This document shows positions 6,397 through 14,752 of a DNA stretch of 32,398 nt, one piece after another. The stretch lies in assembly GCA_016787545.1 (NCBI GenBank), contig JAEUUS010000711.1, positions 1-32,398 on the forward strand. The letters are read 5' to 3'. The position numbers and the translations under genes were made by a program. Below the pieces are notes generated by a model that ran no database searches, was not told where the DNA came from, and was given only the letters and a program-made list of their open reading frames with translations. The stretch is from Saprospiraceae bacterium. Lineage in GTDB: Bacteria > Bacteroidota > Bacteroidia > Chitinophagales > Saprospiraceae. Numbering within the stretch: the first letter of the stretch is position 1; the number at the start of each line of letters is the position of its first letter.

Positions 6397-9295
6397 CCTC
6401 TATCCGGCTACCCCTACCCTATTCCTTCCTTCAGCAAATGTGGTGCAACGCAGCAAAGATGGCCAGTTGTCGCATATCATACAACGTGCTACACCGGCTA
6501 CCGTAGGCGCCTATCAACTCACTCCCTCTGAGGTTGAATTCCGTCTTTTTGATTTGATTGAAACCCTCCAGCCCAAAGCGCTGGAGGCCAAATACAAACA
6601 ACCCAAAGCCAAAACCTGGTCGACCCTGCCCCAATTACTGGCCGACAATAATACCCGACCAGTGGTGGAAAAATACATTTTCAGCAAACTGGACCAGTTT
6701 TTAGCCGAAATAGTGCGGCATAAACTCCCCCTTACGCTGGATGCAGAGCGCAAAACCCTGGCAAAAGATGTATTGCTGGAATTCCCCGAGCAAGAATTGA
6801 TGCCTTACTTGTATTTTCGTAAAAATGAAGATTCCAGCATTGAATACCGATTGAAACTGGGCACCGAAGCCCATCAGTGGGCTATTTCCGAACACGACCT
6901 CCATCCGCTCACCAATACCGATCCGGCCTGGATACTGGACGGCCATACCCTCCACCGGGTGGCTGGCATCAACGGGAACATGGTGAAACCTTTCCGGCAA
7001 AAAGACGCCATCCTGATTCCGGCCGATAAAGCCCGCACTTATTTTCAGCAGTTCATTACCAAAAGCATACGCAGAAGTCGGGTGGAAGCCGATGGATTCA
7101 GGGTACAAAAGGCAGAAAAACTGCTGAATACCCTCCTGGAACCCGTAGAGAACATTCTGGAACAGCATTGGTATCTCAAACCGGTTTTTGAATACGAAGG
7201 TGCTGTATTCTCCTATGGCGAGCGCCGCGACCGGGTTACCAGCCTGGATGTACCCTCCGATCCGGAAGCAGAAGTAACGGTACACCTTATTTGCAGGGAC
7301 CAGGCCATGGAGGCAACGCGCATTCAAACCCTTCGGGAATTGATGTTGACAGAATCCGGCGCATTATGGTCGCCCGGACCAGCTACTACCCTTGAACAGG
7401 CCATCCGCTGGCTGGGCCAATACCAAACAGAGTTGGCTCAGGCAGGTATCCAGGTGGTGCTTCCACAGGTGGATGGAAAAACCATGAGTTTGTTTGCGGG
7501 CCATCTGGAAGTACATTCTATGGCCAAGGGCGATTGGTTTGATGTACACGGTCAGCTACAGGTTGGAGACCATACCTTCCCATTCCGCAGTCTGCTGCCT
7601 TTTCTTAAAAAACGCGATTTCCATTTCCCGTTACCTGACGGCACCTGGTTCCTGATACCGGAAGAATGGTTTACCCAGTACACCGATCTGGCGCTTTCCC
7701 TGCAGGAAAAAGGAGAAAACCTCCGATTGCCTAAAGCATTGTATACCCTGCTGGAAGGAATGACCCTGGAAGGAGCTGATATTGAGCTACCAGTGATTGA
7801 CCCGGAAAAAGTGGTTTATGAACAACCAGAACAACTCAATGCCTCCCTGCGTCCGTATCAGTTAACCGGAGTCAAATGGTTGATCGGGCACTGTCAGCAC
7901 AGCCTGGGCGCTTGTTTGGCCGACGATATGGGTTTGGGGAAAACCTTGCAAACCATCGCCACCCTGGTATGGGCCAAGCAGCATTTGAACAACCAGTCTA
8001 CCGCCAATCAAAGCCAGTCGCAAGGGCAATTAGACCTGTTTGCAGCCCACCGGGAAACCCTGAAGCCACTGGGCGCACTGGTTATTTTGCCCGCATCCCT
8101 GGTATTTAACTGGCAACGGGAACTGGCCCATTTCGCGCCCGGCTTGTTCGTGTATGCGCACGTGGGGGCGGGCAGGCAAAAGCAACTAACCACCCTGAAC
8201 ACACACGATGTGGTATTGACCACCTACCACACTGCCCGGCAGGATTTAAGTTTGCTGGAAAAAGTAGATTGGCAGTTTATCATCCTGGATGAGAGTCAAC
8301 AGATCAAAAACCGGGAGTCAGATATATCCAAGGTGGTGCGTGGATTGCACGGGAAACACAAAATTTCGCTGTCGGGAACGCCAATTGAAAACTCACTGGC
8401 GGATTTGTGGACCCAAATGGAGTTTATCAACCCGGCTACCCTGGGTACCTATGCCGAATTCCGAGAGCAGTTTCAGATTCCCATTGAGAAACAAAACGAC
8501 GAGCAGGCCAAAGCCCGATTGTTCAAGCGGGTACAGCCGTTTTTTATGCGCCGAACCAAGGAGGAAGTTGCTCCGGACCTGCCTCCATTGAGCAATCAGG
8601 TTTTTTATTGCGAAATGGAAGAGCAGCAGCGCAAACGCTATGAGGAAGTAAAATCTGCCATGCGCAACCAGATCCTGGCCTTGTTCGACGATCCTAAAAC
8701 CAGGCTGCAGGCCCTGCAAGCCTTGATGCGTTTACGTCAACTGGCCTGTCACCCGCTTCTGGCCGATGACCATTATGAAGGCCACAGCGGTAAAACCACC
8801 GATGTGATGGCTCAATGGGACCAGGTGCGCCGCGCCGGCCACAAAGTGTTGTTTTTCAGCGCTTTTGAACAGCATCTGCAAATTTTCAAGCGGCTATTGG
8901 AAGCGGAAGGCAGCGCGTATGTGTGGCTCACCGGCGAAACTGCCGTACCAGATCGGGCCAAAGCGGTGAATCGCTTTCAATCTGATCCGGGCGTACAGGC
9001 ATTCCTCATGACCCTGGGCGCCGGCGGCGTGGGCTTAAACCTTACAGCGGCTGATTACGTGTTTATATTGGATCCCTGGTGGAACCCGGCGCGGGAAGAC
9101 CAGGCTATTGCACGCGCTCACCGCATTGGGCAGGAGCACCCGGTTACGGCCATGCGATTTATTGCCCGGGATACGGTAGAGGAAAAAATACTGGTGTTAC
9201 AGGAGCAAAAACGCAAACTTGGTCGGGAATTGTTCGCAACAGATGCTGAATTTCCAACCCTGGATCGTTCAGATCTGGAAATGATGCTGGGCTAA
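6374..9295 (+). CDS. SNF2-family helicase-like ATPase (HepA/RapA-like C-terminal module)
   Basis: A 973-aa protein. The first 490 residues are an N-terminal region with no motif I recognise. The SNF2 motor follows: LRPYQLTGVKWL near residue 495, Walker A DDMGLGKT near 518, Walker B as LDESQ near 637, LSGTPIENSLADLW near 664, and the C-terminal lobe with GAGGVGLNLTAADYVF near 885, DPWWNPAREDQA and RAHRIGQ near 914. Such proteins remodel protein-nucleic acid complexes using ATP; the target here is unknown. The frame extends upstream to 6323 inside trpCF, but the ATG at 6374 begins a plausible N-terminus (MTFQIVFNLYPATP) and overlaps trpCF by only 23 nt. Its coupling to tryptophan genes has no obvious metabolic logic. 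Confidence 0.9.
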   Translation: MTFQIVFNLYPATPTLFLPSANVVQRSKDGQLSHIIQRATPATVGAYQLTPSEVEFRLFDLIETLQPKALEAKYKQPKAKTWSTLPQLLADNNTRPVVEKYIFSKLDQFLAEIVRHKLPLTLDAERKTLAKDVLLEFPEQELMPYLYFRKNEDSSIEYRLKLGTEAHQWAISEHDLHPLTNTDPAWILDGHTLHRVAGINGNMVKPFRQKDAILIPADKARTYFQQFITKSIRRSRVEADGFRVQKAEKLLNTLLEPVENILEQHWYLKPVFEYEGAVFSYGERRDRVTSLDVPSDPEAEVTVHLICRDQAMEATRIQTLRELMLTESGALWSPGPATTLEQAIRWLGQYQTELAQAGIQVVLPQVDGKTMSLFAGHLEVHSMAKGDWFDVHGQLQVGDHTFPFRSLLPFLKKRDFHFPLPDGTWFLIPEEWFTQYTDLALSLQEKGENLRLPKALYTLLEGMTLEGADIELPVIDPEKVVYEQPEQLNASLRPYQLTGVKWLIGHCQHSLGACLADDMGLGKTLQTIATLVWAKQHLNNQSTANQSQSQGQLDLFAAHRETLKPLGALVILPASLVFNWQRELAHFAPGLFVYAHVGAGRQKQLTTLNTHDVVLTTYHTARQDLSLLEKVDWQFIILDESQQIKNRESDISKVVRGLHGKHKISLSGTPIENSLADLWTQMEFINPATLGTYAEFREQFQIPIEKQNDEQAKARLFKRVQPFFMRRTKEEVAPDLPPLSNQVFYCEMEEQQRKRYEEVKSAMRNQILALFDDPKTRLQALQALMRLRQLACHPLLADDHYEGHSGKTTDVMAQWDQVRRAGHKVLFFSAFEQHLQIFKRLLEAEGSAYVWLTGETAVPDRAKAVNRFQSDPGVQAFLMTLGAGGVGLNLTAADYVFILDPWWNPAREDQAIARAHRIGQEHPVTAMRFIARDTVEEKILVLQEQKRKLGRELFATDAEFPTLDRSDLEMMLG

Positions 9296-9314
9296 AGCAA
9301 CTTCAAGGTATTTA

Positions 9315-9959
9315 CTAATAATCATCTTCTTTTGCCTGCAACAACTGGTATACTGTTGCCCCGGCTGCTGCGCCCATACACGGACCAACAATATATACCC
9401 AGAGATCTTCCCAGGCAATCATACCCGCCACGCCGGCGCCAAAGCCAAGGGCTGGGTTGAAAATGCCGCCGGAGAGTCGGCCAAACGTGTAAGACATGGC
9501 CATGAGCGCAATGGCCGCAGTTAGTCCGTGCTGCACGCTGCCTTCGGCAGATGGCGCAAAAGCAACCTGCATGAGGGCGTAAGTAAAGGCAAAAGTGCCT
9601 AAAAATTCGGCCATCACCACACACAAGCCTTGTTCCTGAATCCGGCTGACAATGGCAGTTCCACCACCACATTCGTGCAAAAACACGCCAATGGAAGCTG
9701 CCAGTAAGGCCGCGATCAACTGGGCCATCAGGTAATACAATGCATCCGCGCGACTGATTTTCCGATTCATCAGGGCTACGAGGGTCAGCGCAGGATTGTA
9801 ATGTCCACCGGAAATGCCGCCTCCGGCATAAACCATCACCATGTAAATGCCGGCCAGGGCCCAGGGGGCCATGGGAGCAATACCCGGCTGCTGGGCTGTC
9901 AATACGGCTGTAAGTACCAGAAAGAACACGCCAATAAACTCCGTGAGGTACTTTTTCAT
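9315..9959 (-). CDS. MIP-family aquaporin-like channel with atypical second NPA motif
   Basis: A 214-aa polytopic membrane protein with about six hydrophobic helices and the two half-helix motifs of the MIP family: GGHYNPALT at residues 52-59 (Asn55) and GGIFNPALGFG at 165-174 (Asn168). Family members pass water or small neutral solutes such as glycerol. In most aquaporins the second motif is NPAR, whose Arg forms the selectivity filter; here the residue is Leu171, so substrate selectivity may differ. The frame runs upstream to 10034, but MKKYLTEFIGVFF at 9959 is the normal family start. It is convergent with the helicase gene and divergent from the peptidase gene, so it is transcribed alone. 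Confidence 0.85.
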   Translation of the reverse strand: MKKYLTEFIGVFFLVLTAVLTAQQPGIAPMAPWALAGIYMVMVYAGGGISGGHYNPALTLVALMNRKISRADALYYLMAQLIAALLAASIGVFLHECGGGTAIVSRIQEQGLCVVMAEFLGTFAFTYALMQVAFAPSAEGSVQHGLTAAIALMAMSYTFGRLSGGIFNPALGFGAGVAGMIAWEDLWVYIVGPCMGAAAGATVYQLLQAKEDDY

Positions 9960-10072
9960 CTTAAATAGCGCACAATGAATGTGAAAAAATGAATTTTGCG
10001 GGCTAAAAGTAATAGCTCCTACTTGAATGTTCATTCATTTCGGTTCGGACCTTCTCACAAACACCACCAATT

Positions 10073-12091
10073 ATGCTCAAACAACTTCTTTTACTCGTTA
10101 GCTTCTTCTCGATGATGGCGACAAATATCAGTGCTCAAAATGCGGTACTCACCCCCGAACTGCTCTGGAAACTGGGCCGGGTAGGACTGGAATGTGTTTC
10201 TCCCGACGGGCAATGGGCCATTTATGGCGTGCAACGCTACGATGTTGCGGCCAACAAAGGTACCCGTGTGCTGTATGCGCTCAACCTGGGTTCCGGTGAA
10301 ACCCGCCGGCTCACAGATTTTGAAAAAACCAGCTCCGATGCTGAATTTCATCCTGAAGGAAAAAAGCTGGGCTTCCTGATGGATGGTCAGTTGTATGAAA
10401 CCACCTTGAGCGGCAACGACGCGCCCAAACGGGTGAGCGATCTGGAAATCAATGGATTCCATTATTCGCCGGATGGCCGGAAAGTGCTGTTTTGCAAGGA
10501 TGTAAAACTGGATAAAACCCCTGCAGAACTGTACCCGGATCTGCCTAAAAACTCCGCTAAAATTACCGATGGGCTCTTTTACCGCCACTGGAAAAGCTGG
10601 CATGATTACGCATATTCCAACGTATTTTTTGTGGAATACGCCAACGGTCAATTCAAAGGAGAGCCTAAAAACATCCAAAACGAGCGATTCGATACCCCAC
10701 TCACACCAGATGGCGGCATGGAGCAAATCACCTGGAGCCCGGATGGCCGTTTCATCGTATACACTTGTCGCAAACTCAACGGCACAGCAGAAGCGGTAAG
10801 CACCAACTCCGATTTATACGCTTATGAGCTTTCTTCCGGCAGAACCCTCAATTTTACGGAGGATATGCGCGGATATGATCGCGACCCACAGTTTTCACCA
10901 GACGGACATTACCTGCTCTGGACCTCCCTGGCTACAGCGGGTTATGAAGCTGATCGTCCGCGTTTGATGCTGTTGGATACCCGCACCCAGCAGCGGGATG
11001 AGCTCACCCTTGGCTGGGCTTACGAAGCCAACAACCCTGTTTGGGCACCGGATGGCAAATCGGTGTACTTCATCAGCGCCGAAGACTTTACCCATCAGAT
11101 TTATCAAATTACGCTGGCCGACAAAAAGATTCGCCGCATTACTACCGGCACGCACGATTACACGGCCTTGAAACTGGCTGGCAATCAGTTTGTTACAACG
11201 CGTATTTCCATGGTTAATCCGGCCGAGGTGTATACCGTAAACATGCAAACTGGTGTGGCCTCACAGCGCACCTTTGTAACAGACGAAATCTGGAAAAATC
11301 TGGCTCCACCTAAAGTAGAGCGTCGCCTGGTAAAAACCTTTGATGGCAAGGACATGAACGTTTGGATGGTATTGCCGCCCAATTTTGATCCAAACAAGAA
11401 GTATCCGGCGCTGGTTTACTGCCAGGGCGGGCCACAATCCGCACTTTCCCAATTCTTCTCTTACCGCTGGAACCTGGCCCTGATGGCCGCTCAGGGGTAT
11501 GTGGTGGTAGCACCCTGCCGCAGAGGTATGCCTGGCTCAGGCGCCGCCTGGAACGATGCCATTACCGGGCGCTGGGGAGATGCCATGAAAGATTATTTGT
11601 CGGCCACGGATGCTGCCGCCAGGGAGCCCTTTGTGGATGCTTCGCGCATGGGCGCGGTAGGCGCGAGTTTCGGCGGATATGCGGTGTACTGGCTGGCTGG
11701 CAACCACAACAAACGCTTTAAAGCATTCATTTCCCACTGCGGTTTGTTCAATCTGGAGAGCTTTTACGGCACCACCGAGGAAGTTTGGTTCCCACAACAT
11801 GACTTTGAAGGCGCTTATTGGGAAAAAAACACCCCGCGCATGTATGTGCAGGACAGTCCGCATAAATACGTACAAAACTGGGATACACCCATTTTGGTCA
11901 TCCATAATGAACTGGATTTCCGGGTGCCCTTTGGCGAAGGCATGCAGGCATTCCAGGCAGCCCAGTTGCGCGGCATCCCTTCCAGGTTCCTGAGTTTTCC
12001 GGACGAGGGTCACTGGATGAGCAAACCACAAAATTCCATGCTCTGGCAAAAAGAGTTTTTTGGTTGGCTGGATCAGTGGTTGAAGAAGTAG
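10073..12091 (+). CDS. Secreted S9 (prolyl oligopeptidase family) serine peptidase
   Basis: A 672-aa exported protein with a signal peptide (residues 1-21, ending NISAQ). Residues about 30-400 form a beta-propeller with WD40/TolB-like SPDG repeats (SPDGQWAIYG, SPDGRKVLF, SPDGRFIVY, SPDGHYLLW, APDGKSVYF). About residues 410-672 are the alpha/beta-hydrolase catalytic domain: the nucleophile is Ser532 in GASFGGY, the acid Asp615 in HNELDFRVPF, and the base His647 in DEGHWMS. The oxyanion region is YCQGGPQS. It is most similar in layout to DPP/acylaminoacyl peptidases, which cut short peptides in the periplasm or outside the cell. The length fits the family. Exact specificity cannot be told from the sequence. 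The gene is followed within 10 nt by a 75-bp palindrome. Confidence 0.92.
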   Translation: MLKQLLLLVSFFSMMATNISAQNAVLTPELLWKLGRVGLECVSPDGQWAIYGVQRYDVAANKGTRVLYALNLGSGETRRLTDFEKTSSDAEFHPEGKKLGFLMDGQLYETTLSGNDAPKRVSDLEINGFHYSPDGRKVLFCKDVKLDKTPAELYPDLPKNSAKITDGLFYRHWKSWHDYAYSNVFFVEYANGQFKGEPKNIQNERFDTPLTPDGGMEQITWSPDGRFIVYTCRKLNGTAEAVSTNSDLYAYELSSGRTLNFTEDMRGYDRDPQFSPDGHYLLWTSLATAGYEADRPRLMLLDTRTQQRDELTLGWAYEANNPVWAPDGKSVYFISAEDFTHQIYQITLADKKIRRITTGTHDYTALKLAGNQFVTTRISMVNPAEVYTVNMQTGVASQRTFVTDEIWKNLAPPKVERRLVKTFDGKDMNVWMVLPPNFDPNKKYPALVYCQGGPQSALSQFFSYRWNLALMAAQGYVVVAPCRRGMPGSGAAWNDAITGRWGDAMKDYLSATDAAAREPFVDASRMGAVGASFGGYAVYWLAGNHNKRFKAFISHCGLFNLESFYGTTEEVWFPQHDFEGAYWEKNTPRMYVQDSPHKYVQNWDTPILVIHNELDFRVPFGEGMQAFQAAQLRGIPSRFLSFPDEGHWMSKPQNSMLWQKEFFGWLDQWLKK

Positions 12092-12100
12092 GTTTTTACT

Positions 12101-12175
12101 GCCGAGACGCAGAGAGTTGATACTGTCGGGGTGACTGGCAGTCACCCCGACAGTATCAACTCTCTGCGTCTCGGC
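12101..12175. repeat. Perfect 75-bp palindrome (37-bp arms, 1-nt centre), possible terminator or REP-like element
   Basis: Bases 12101-12137 (starting GCCGAGACGCAGAGAGTTGA) are the exact reverse complement of 12139-12175, with one G between. T5 precedes it on the left and GGTTTTC follows on the right, so it could act as a terminator for the peptidase gene and separate it from the channel gene. It is far longer and more perfect than a usual terminator stem. The left edge resembles the repeat at 32338. Confidence 0.9.
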
Positions 12176-12193
12176 GGTTTTCCCCTCATTCCT

Positions 12194-12201
12194 TACATTT
12201 G
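12194..12201 (+). promoter_or_regulatory. Bacteroidota -7 promoter box that fixes the start of the ion channel gene
   Basis: TACATTTG is an exact TAnnTTTG match 22 nt before the ATG at 12223. A TTG start at 12199 in the same frame lies inside this box and so is unlikely to be translated. The -33 element would fall in the right arm of the palindrome and no TTG is seen there. Confidence 0.5.
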
Positions 12202-12222
12202 CGAAAACAATCCATCCCAGAC

Positions 12223-13173
12223 ATGCTCAAAACCGGCATATCTCTCCTGCTTTTCTTTTTTGCATCCTTCGTGCAGGCTCAGCCTCAGGAAGCCCGTGTA
12301 GGTTTTTACCTGATGAACCTGTACGGACTGAACATGGATGAACATTCCTTTTATGCCGATTTTTACATCTGGTTTAAATGGAAAGGAGACATTGACCCAA
12401 CCAATATTGAGTTTGTCAATTCGATTGAAAAATGGAGCATGGACAATGCGGCATTTGATGGAGATAGCACCCCGGTGACACTAAAGGATGGCACCAAATA
12501 CCGGATTTTCCGCAAGGAGGGTCGGTTTTTTCACTCTTTCTCCCTGAATCATTTCCCGCTTGACCGGCATTCCCTTGATATACAGATTGAGAATCCGGAA
12601 CATCCGGCAGATTCGTTGATTTACCTGCCGGATACGAATGCTGCGCTGATCCGAAATACCCTGAACCTCGTAGGTTGGGAAAACAAAGGACTTGCCATGA
12701 ACACCCGGGTGCACGATTACGGCACCAATTTTGGCAATCCGGAAGAAAATGCCCAGCGGTACAGCAACCTGAGCTTTCAAATTACACTGGCGCGGCCGTT
12801 TAGTTATTTTTTGCTCAAGATGCTGTTACCCTTGCTGGTTGTGATGCTGGTAGGGATTGGCGCGTTACTCCTCCACCCGGAGCACATTGATACCCGGTCT
12901 TCATTGCCCATTGGCGCCCTGCTCACGGCCGTTTTTTTGCAGCAATCTTACAGCGATGCCCTGCCTGATACCGGTTATATGGTGTTGATGGACAAGATTT
13001 ACCTATTGAGTTATGCCATTATTTCGCTGGTATTACTGCAGATTATCCGAGCCGGCAACGTCACTGCCAAAGAAGGCGCGGTCAAATTACTTATACGCAA
13101 AGAGCGCCGTTTGGCCAGATTTTACCTGTTGTTGTTCATTGCCGGGGTGACGTTATTGAGTTTGTGGCAGTAG
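12223..13173 (+). CDS. Prokaryotic pentameric ligand-gated ion channel homologue (GLIC/ELIC-like, Cys-less)
   Basis: A 316-aa protein with a signal peptide (about residues 1-21, ending VQAQ). An extracellular beta-sandwich of about 165 residues follows, then four helices: M1 from about 193, M2 about 226-245, M3 about 255-280, M4 about 297-313. The family hallmark FPLD is at residues 111-114, followed by RHSLDIQIE. LARPFSYFLLKMLLP leads into M1 and LPDTGYM closes M2 as in GLIC (LPKTPYM). There is no Cys anywhere, so no Cys-loop, and no long M3-M4 loop, as in other bacterial members. By eye, Asp223 aligns with the acidic -2' residue of cation channels. The ligand is unknown. The start at 12223 is chosen over 12199 because of the promoter. 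Confidence 0.85.
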   Translation: MLKTGISLLLFFFASFVQAQPQEARVGFYLMNLYGLNMDEHSFYADFYIWFKWKGDIDPTNIEFVNSIEKWSMDNAAFDGDSTPVTLKDGTKYRIFRKEGRFFHSFSLNHFPLDRHSLDIQIENPEHPADSLIYLPDTNAALIRNTLNLVGWENKGLAMNTRVHDYGTNFGNPEENAQRYSNLSFQITLARPFSYFLLKMLLPLLVVMLVGIGALLLHPEHIDTRSSLPIGALLTAVFLQQSYSDALPDTGYMVLMDKIYLLSYAIISLVLLQIIRAGNVTAKEGAVKLLIRKERRLARFYLLLFIAGVTLLSLWQ

Positions 13174-13193
13174 AAAGGAATGTTTTCACTGTT

Positions 13194-14705
13194 CTAATTC
13201 GATCCTTGTAATTCCTTCTTAGGTGAATTACATACGCATTCCTCTGGATGCCGGGTGTTGGCGAGGCTGAATCGGGTGCAAAGTTCAAGGCCGTCACCTT
13301 CTATCAAGCGTTTAAGGCCTTCAGCATTCATTTCAACTGAAAAGAAAAGATCGTTGCAAATTTCAGTATGGTTTTTATCAAATGCACCTTCCCAGGGCAC
13401 CTCATCAAGTAGTGCCGTCCACTCAAATATCCATTGGTGTACACCTGATTTTGAGATTTGCTCCACAACTGTAGAAATAGTATCGCTGCTTAGCACATTC
13501 AGGTTGGAAAACAAGTGGTTGTGGTCATTAATTGTGACAAACACTAAATCTTCCGCCAAGCGCCCCTTATTGCAGGCTTCCAGCTGACAAGTGGCTCTGA
13601 AAAATCCGTTTTTCAAGTCTTTGACATCCGTTACCCGAATTCCGTTGGGGTCTATAACACCTAACATTTCGATGTCAAATACCGTAGCACCCCTGACATA
13701 AACTGCACCACCGCTGTTTGATCCAATTTGAAAATTACTGCTAACGCCTGTGCCTGGAAAGAGTTTATCTACAGCATTGGTCAGTTGTGCAAGTCTGCCA
13801 TCGGTGTAAAAAGACCCGCTTGGTGCAGTATTACCCACTGAAATGGCCGCTACCTGACAAGATGGAAGGCCTTCCTCCCAAATAGTTTTGAGGAATGGGA
13901 AAAATCGATACTCTGAAAACCCACCTGGCATATTACTGATGGCGGCAGTATTGACCTGCAAATAGATGTAGTTCTTGAATTTGGAAGTCAGACTGGATAT
14001 GCCATTGGCAAGTTCATCCGGAAGATTACTTGTCAACCCTTGCGTGTAGTTTAAATTGGCGGACCTTACATAATCCGGCAAAAGCACTTTTTCTAAAGTC
14101 TGGACATCATCCGGCACATAAGAACCATTTTCTGCACGACTATTGTAGAAAAAGTAAACACCTTTGTTGGCATTATCAGCAGGAATCGACAAGGCAAATC
14201 CGGTAGGGTATTTAGGCCTGAATTTGTCACTGTTCAACAAGTCCAGGGTATTATTTCCACCTGTTAAGGTAGTAGTAAAGGTAGTGCCTTGGTCAGGAGT
14301 ACTGGTAACTGTGACTACCCGAGCCGAATAGGCAGGCGGCTCCCGATTTGATTTCTTTTCAGACAAAAGCGGCTCAGCATGGTAAGTACCCGTTCGGTGA
14401 TAGGTATATGGTTGTGTCAATGTAGCGAGGTCAGCGGTCATATCGCCGTGCGGGTAATATTTAAAATTTCCGTCGCCAAAGATCCAGAATGCCTTGTAGC
14501 GGGCATTGGGATTGATGCCAAGAGAGCGCGGACTATCCGAGACCCTGAAAGTCAGGGAATTGCCACTGATGGTGACCGATTCCGGATGCTGGTCGGTTTG
14601 GGTGCAATCCAGCGTTTCGTTGTTAAGGCATGCGCAAGGGGATTGTGCGTGCAATGGCAACGACAATAGTGTAAATAATACTTGAAAGAAAAGGATGTGT
14701 TTCAT
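13194..14705 (-). CDS. Secreted protein of unknown function with PKD-like segment, paralogue A
   Basis: A 503-aa exported protein with a signal peptide (about residues 1-20, ending PLHAQ) and a Cys-rich start SPCACLNNETLDCTQTD. About residues 60-150 contain FWIFGDGNFKYYPHGD and QPYTYHRTGTYHAE, which resemble the GDG and Y.H.GTY signatures of a PKD-type Ig-like fold. The rest has no family I recognise; it ends with a CVC motif. No T9SS sorting domain is seen at the C-terminus. It is the downstream member of a tandem pair, 47 nt after paralogue B, and is about as long (505 aa). It converges with the ion channel gene, 20 nt away. Extracellular location is inferred from the signal peptide and cysteines. 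Confidence 0.75.
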   Translation of the reverse strand: MKHILFFQVLFTLLSLPLHAQSPCACLNNETLDCTQTDQHPESVTISGNSLTFRVSDSPRSLGINPNARYKAFWIFGDGNFKYYPHGDMTADLATLTQPYTYHRTGTYHAEPLLSEKKSNREPPAYSARVVTVTSTPDQGTTFTTTLTGGNNTLDLLNSDKFRPKYPTGFALSIPADNANKGVYFFYNSRAENGSYVPDDVQTLEKVLLPDYVRSANLNYTQGLTSNLPDELANGISSLTSKFKNYIYLQVNTAAISNMPGGFSEYRFFPFLKTIWEEGLPSCQVAAISVGNTAPSGSFYTDGRLAQLTNAVDKLFPGTGVSSNFQIGSNSGGAVYVRGATVFDIEMLGVIDPNGIRVTDVKDLKNGFFRATCQLEACNKGRLAEDLVFVTINDHNHLFSNLNVLSSDTISTVVEQISKSGVHQWIFEWTALLDEVPWEGAFDKNHTEICNDLFFSVEMNAEGLKRLIEGDGLELCTRFSLANTRHPEECVCNSPKKELQGSN

Positions 14706-14752
14706 AGTTTAGTAGCTGAGTTGAAATTAGTAACTACTGTGAAGAAAGAAAG

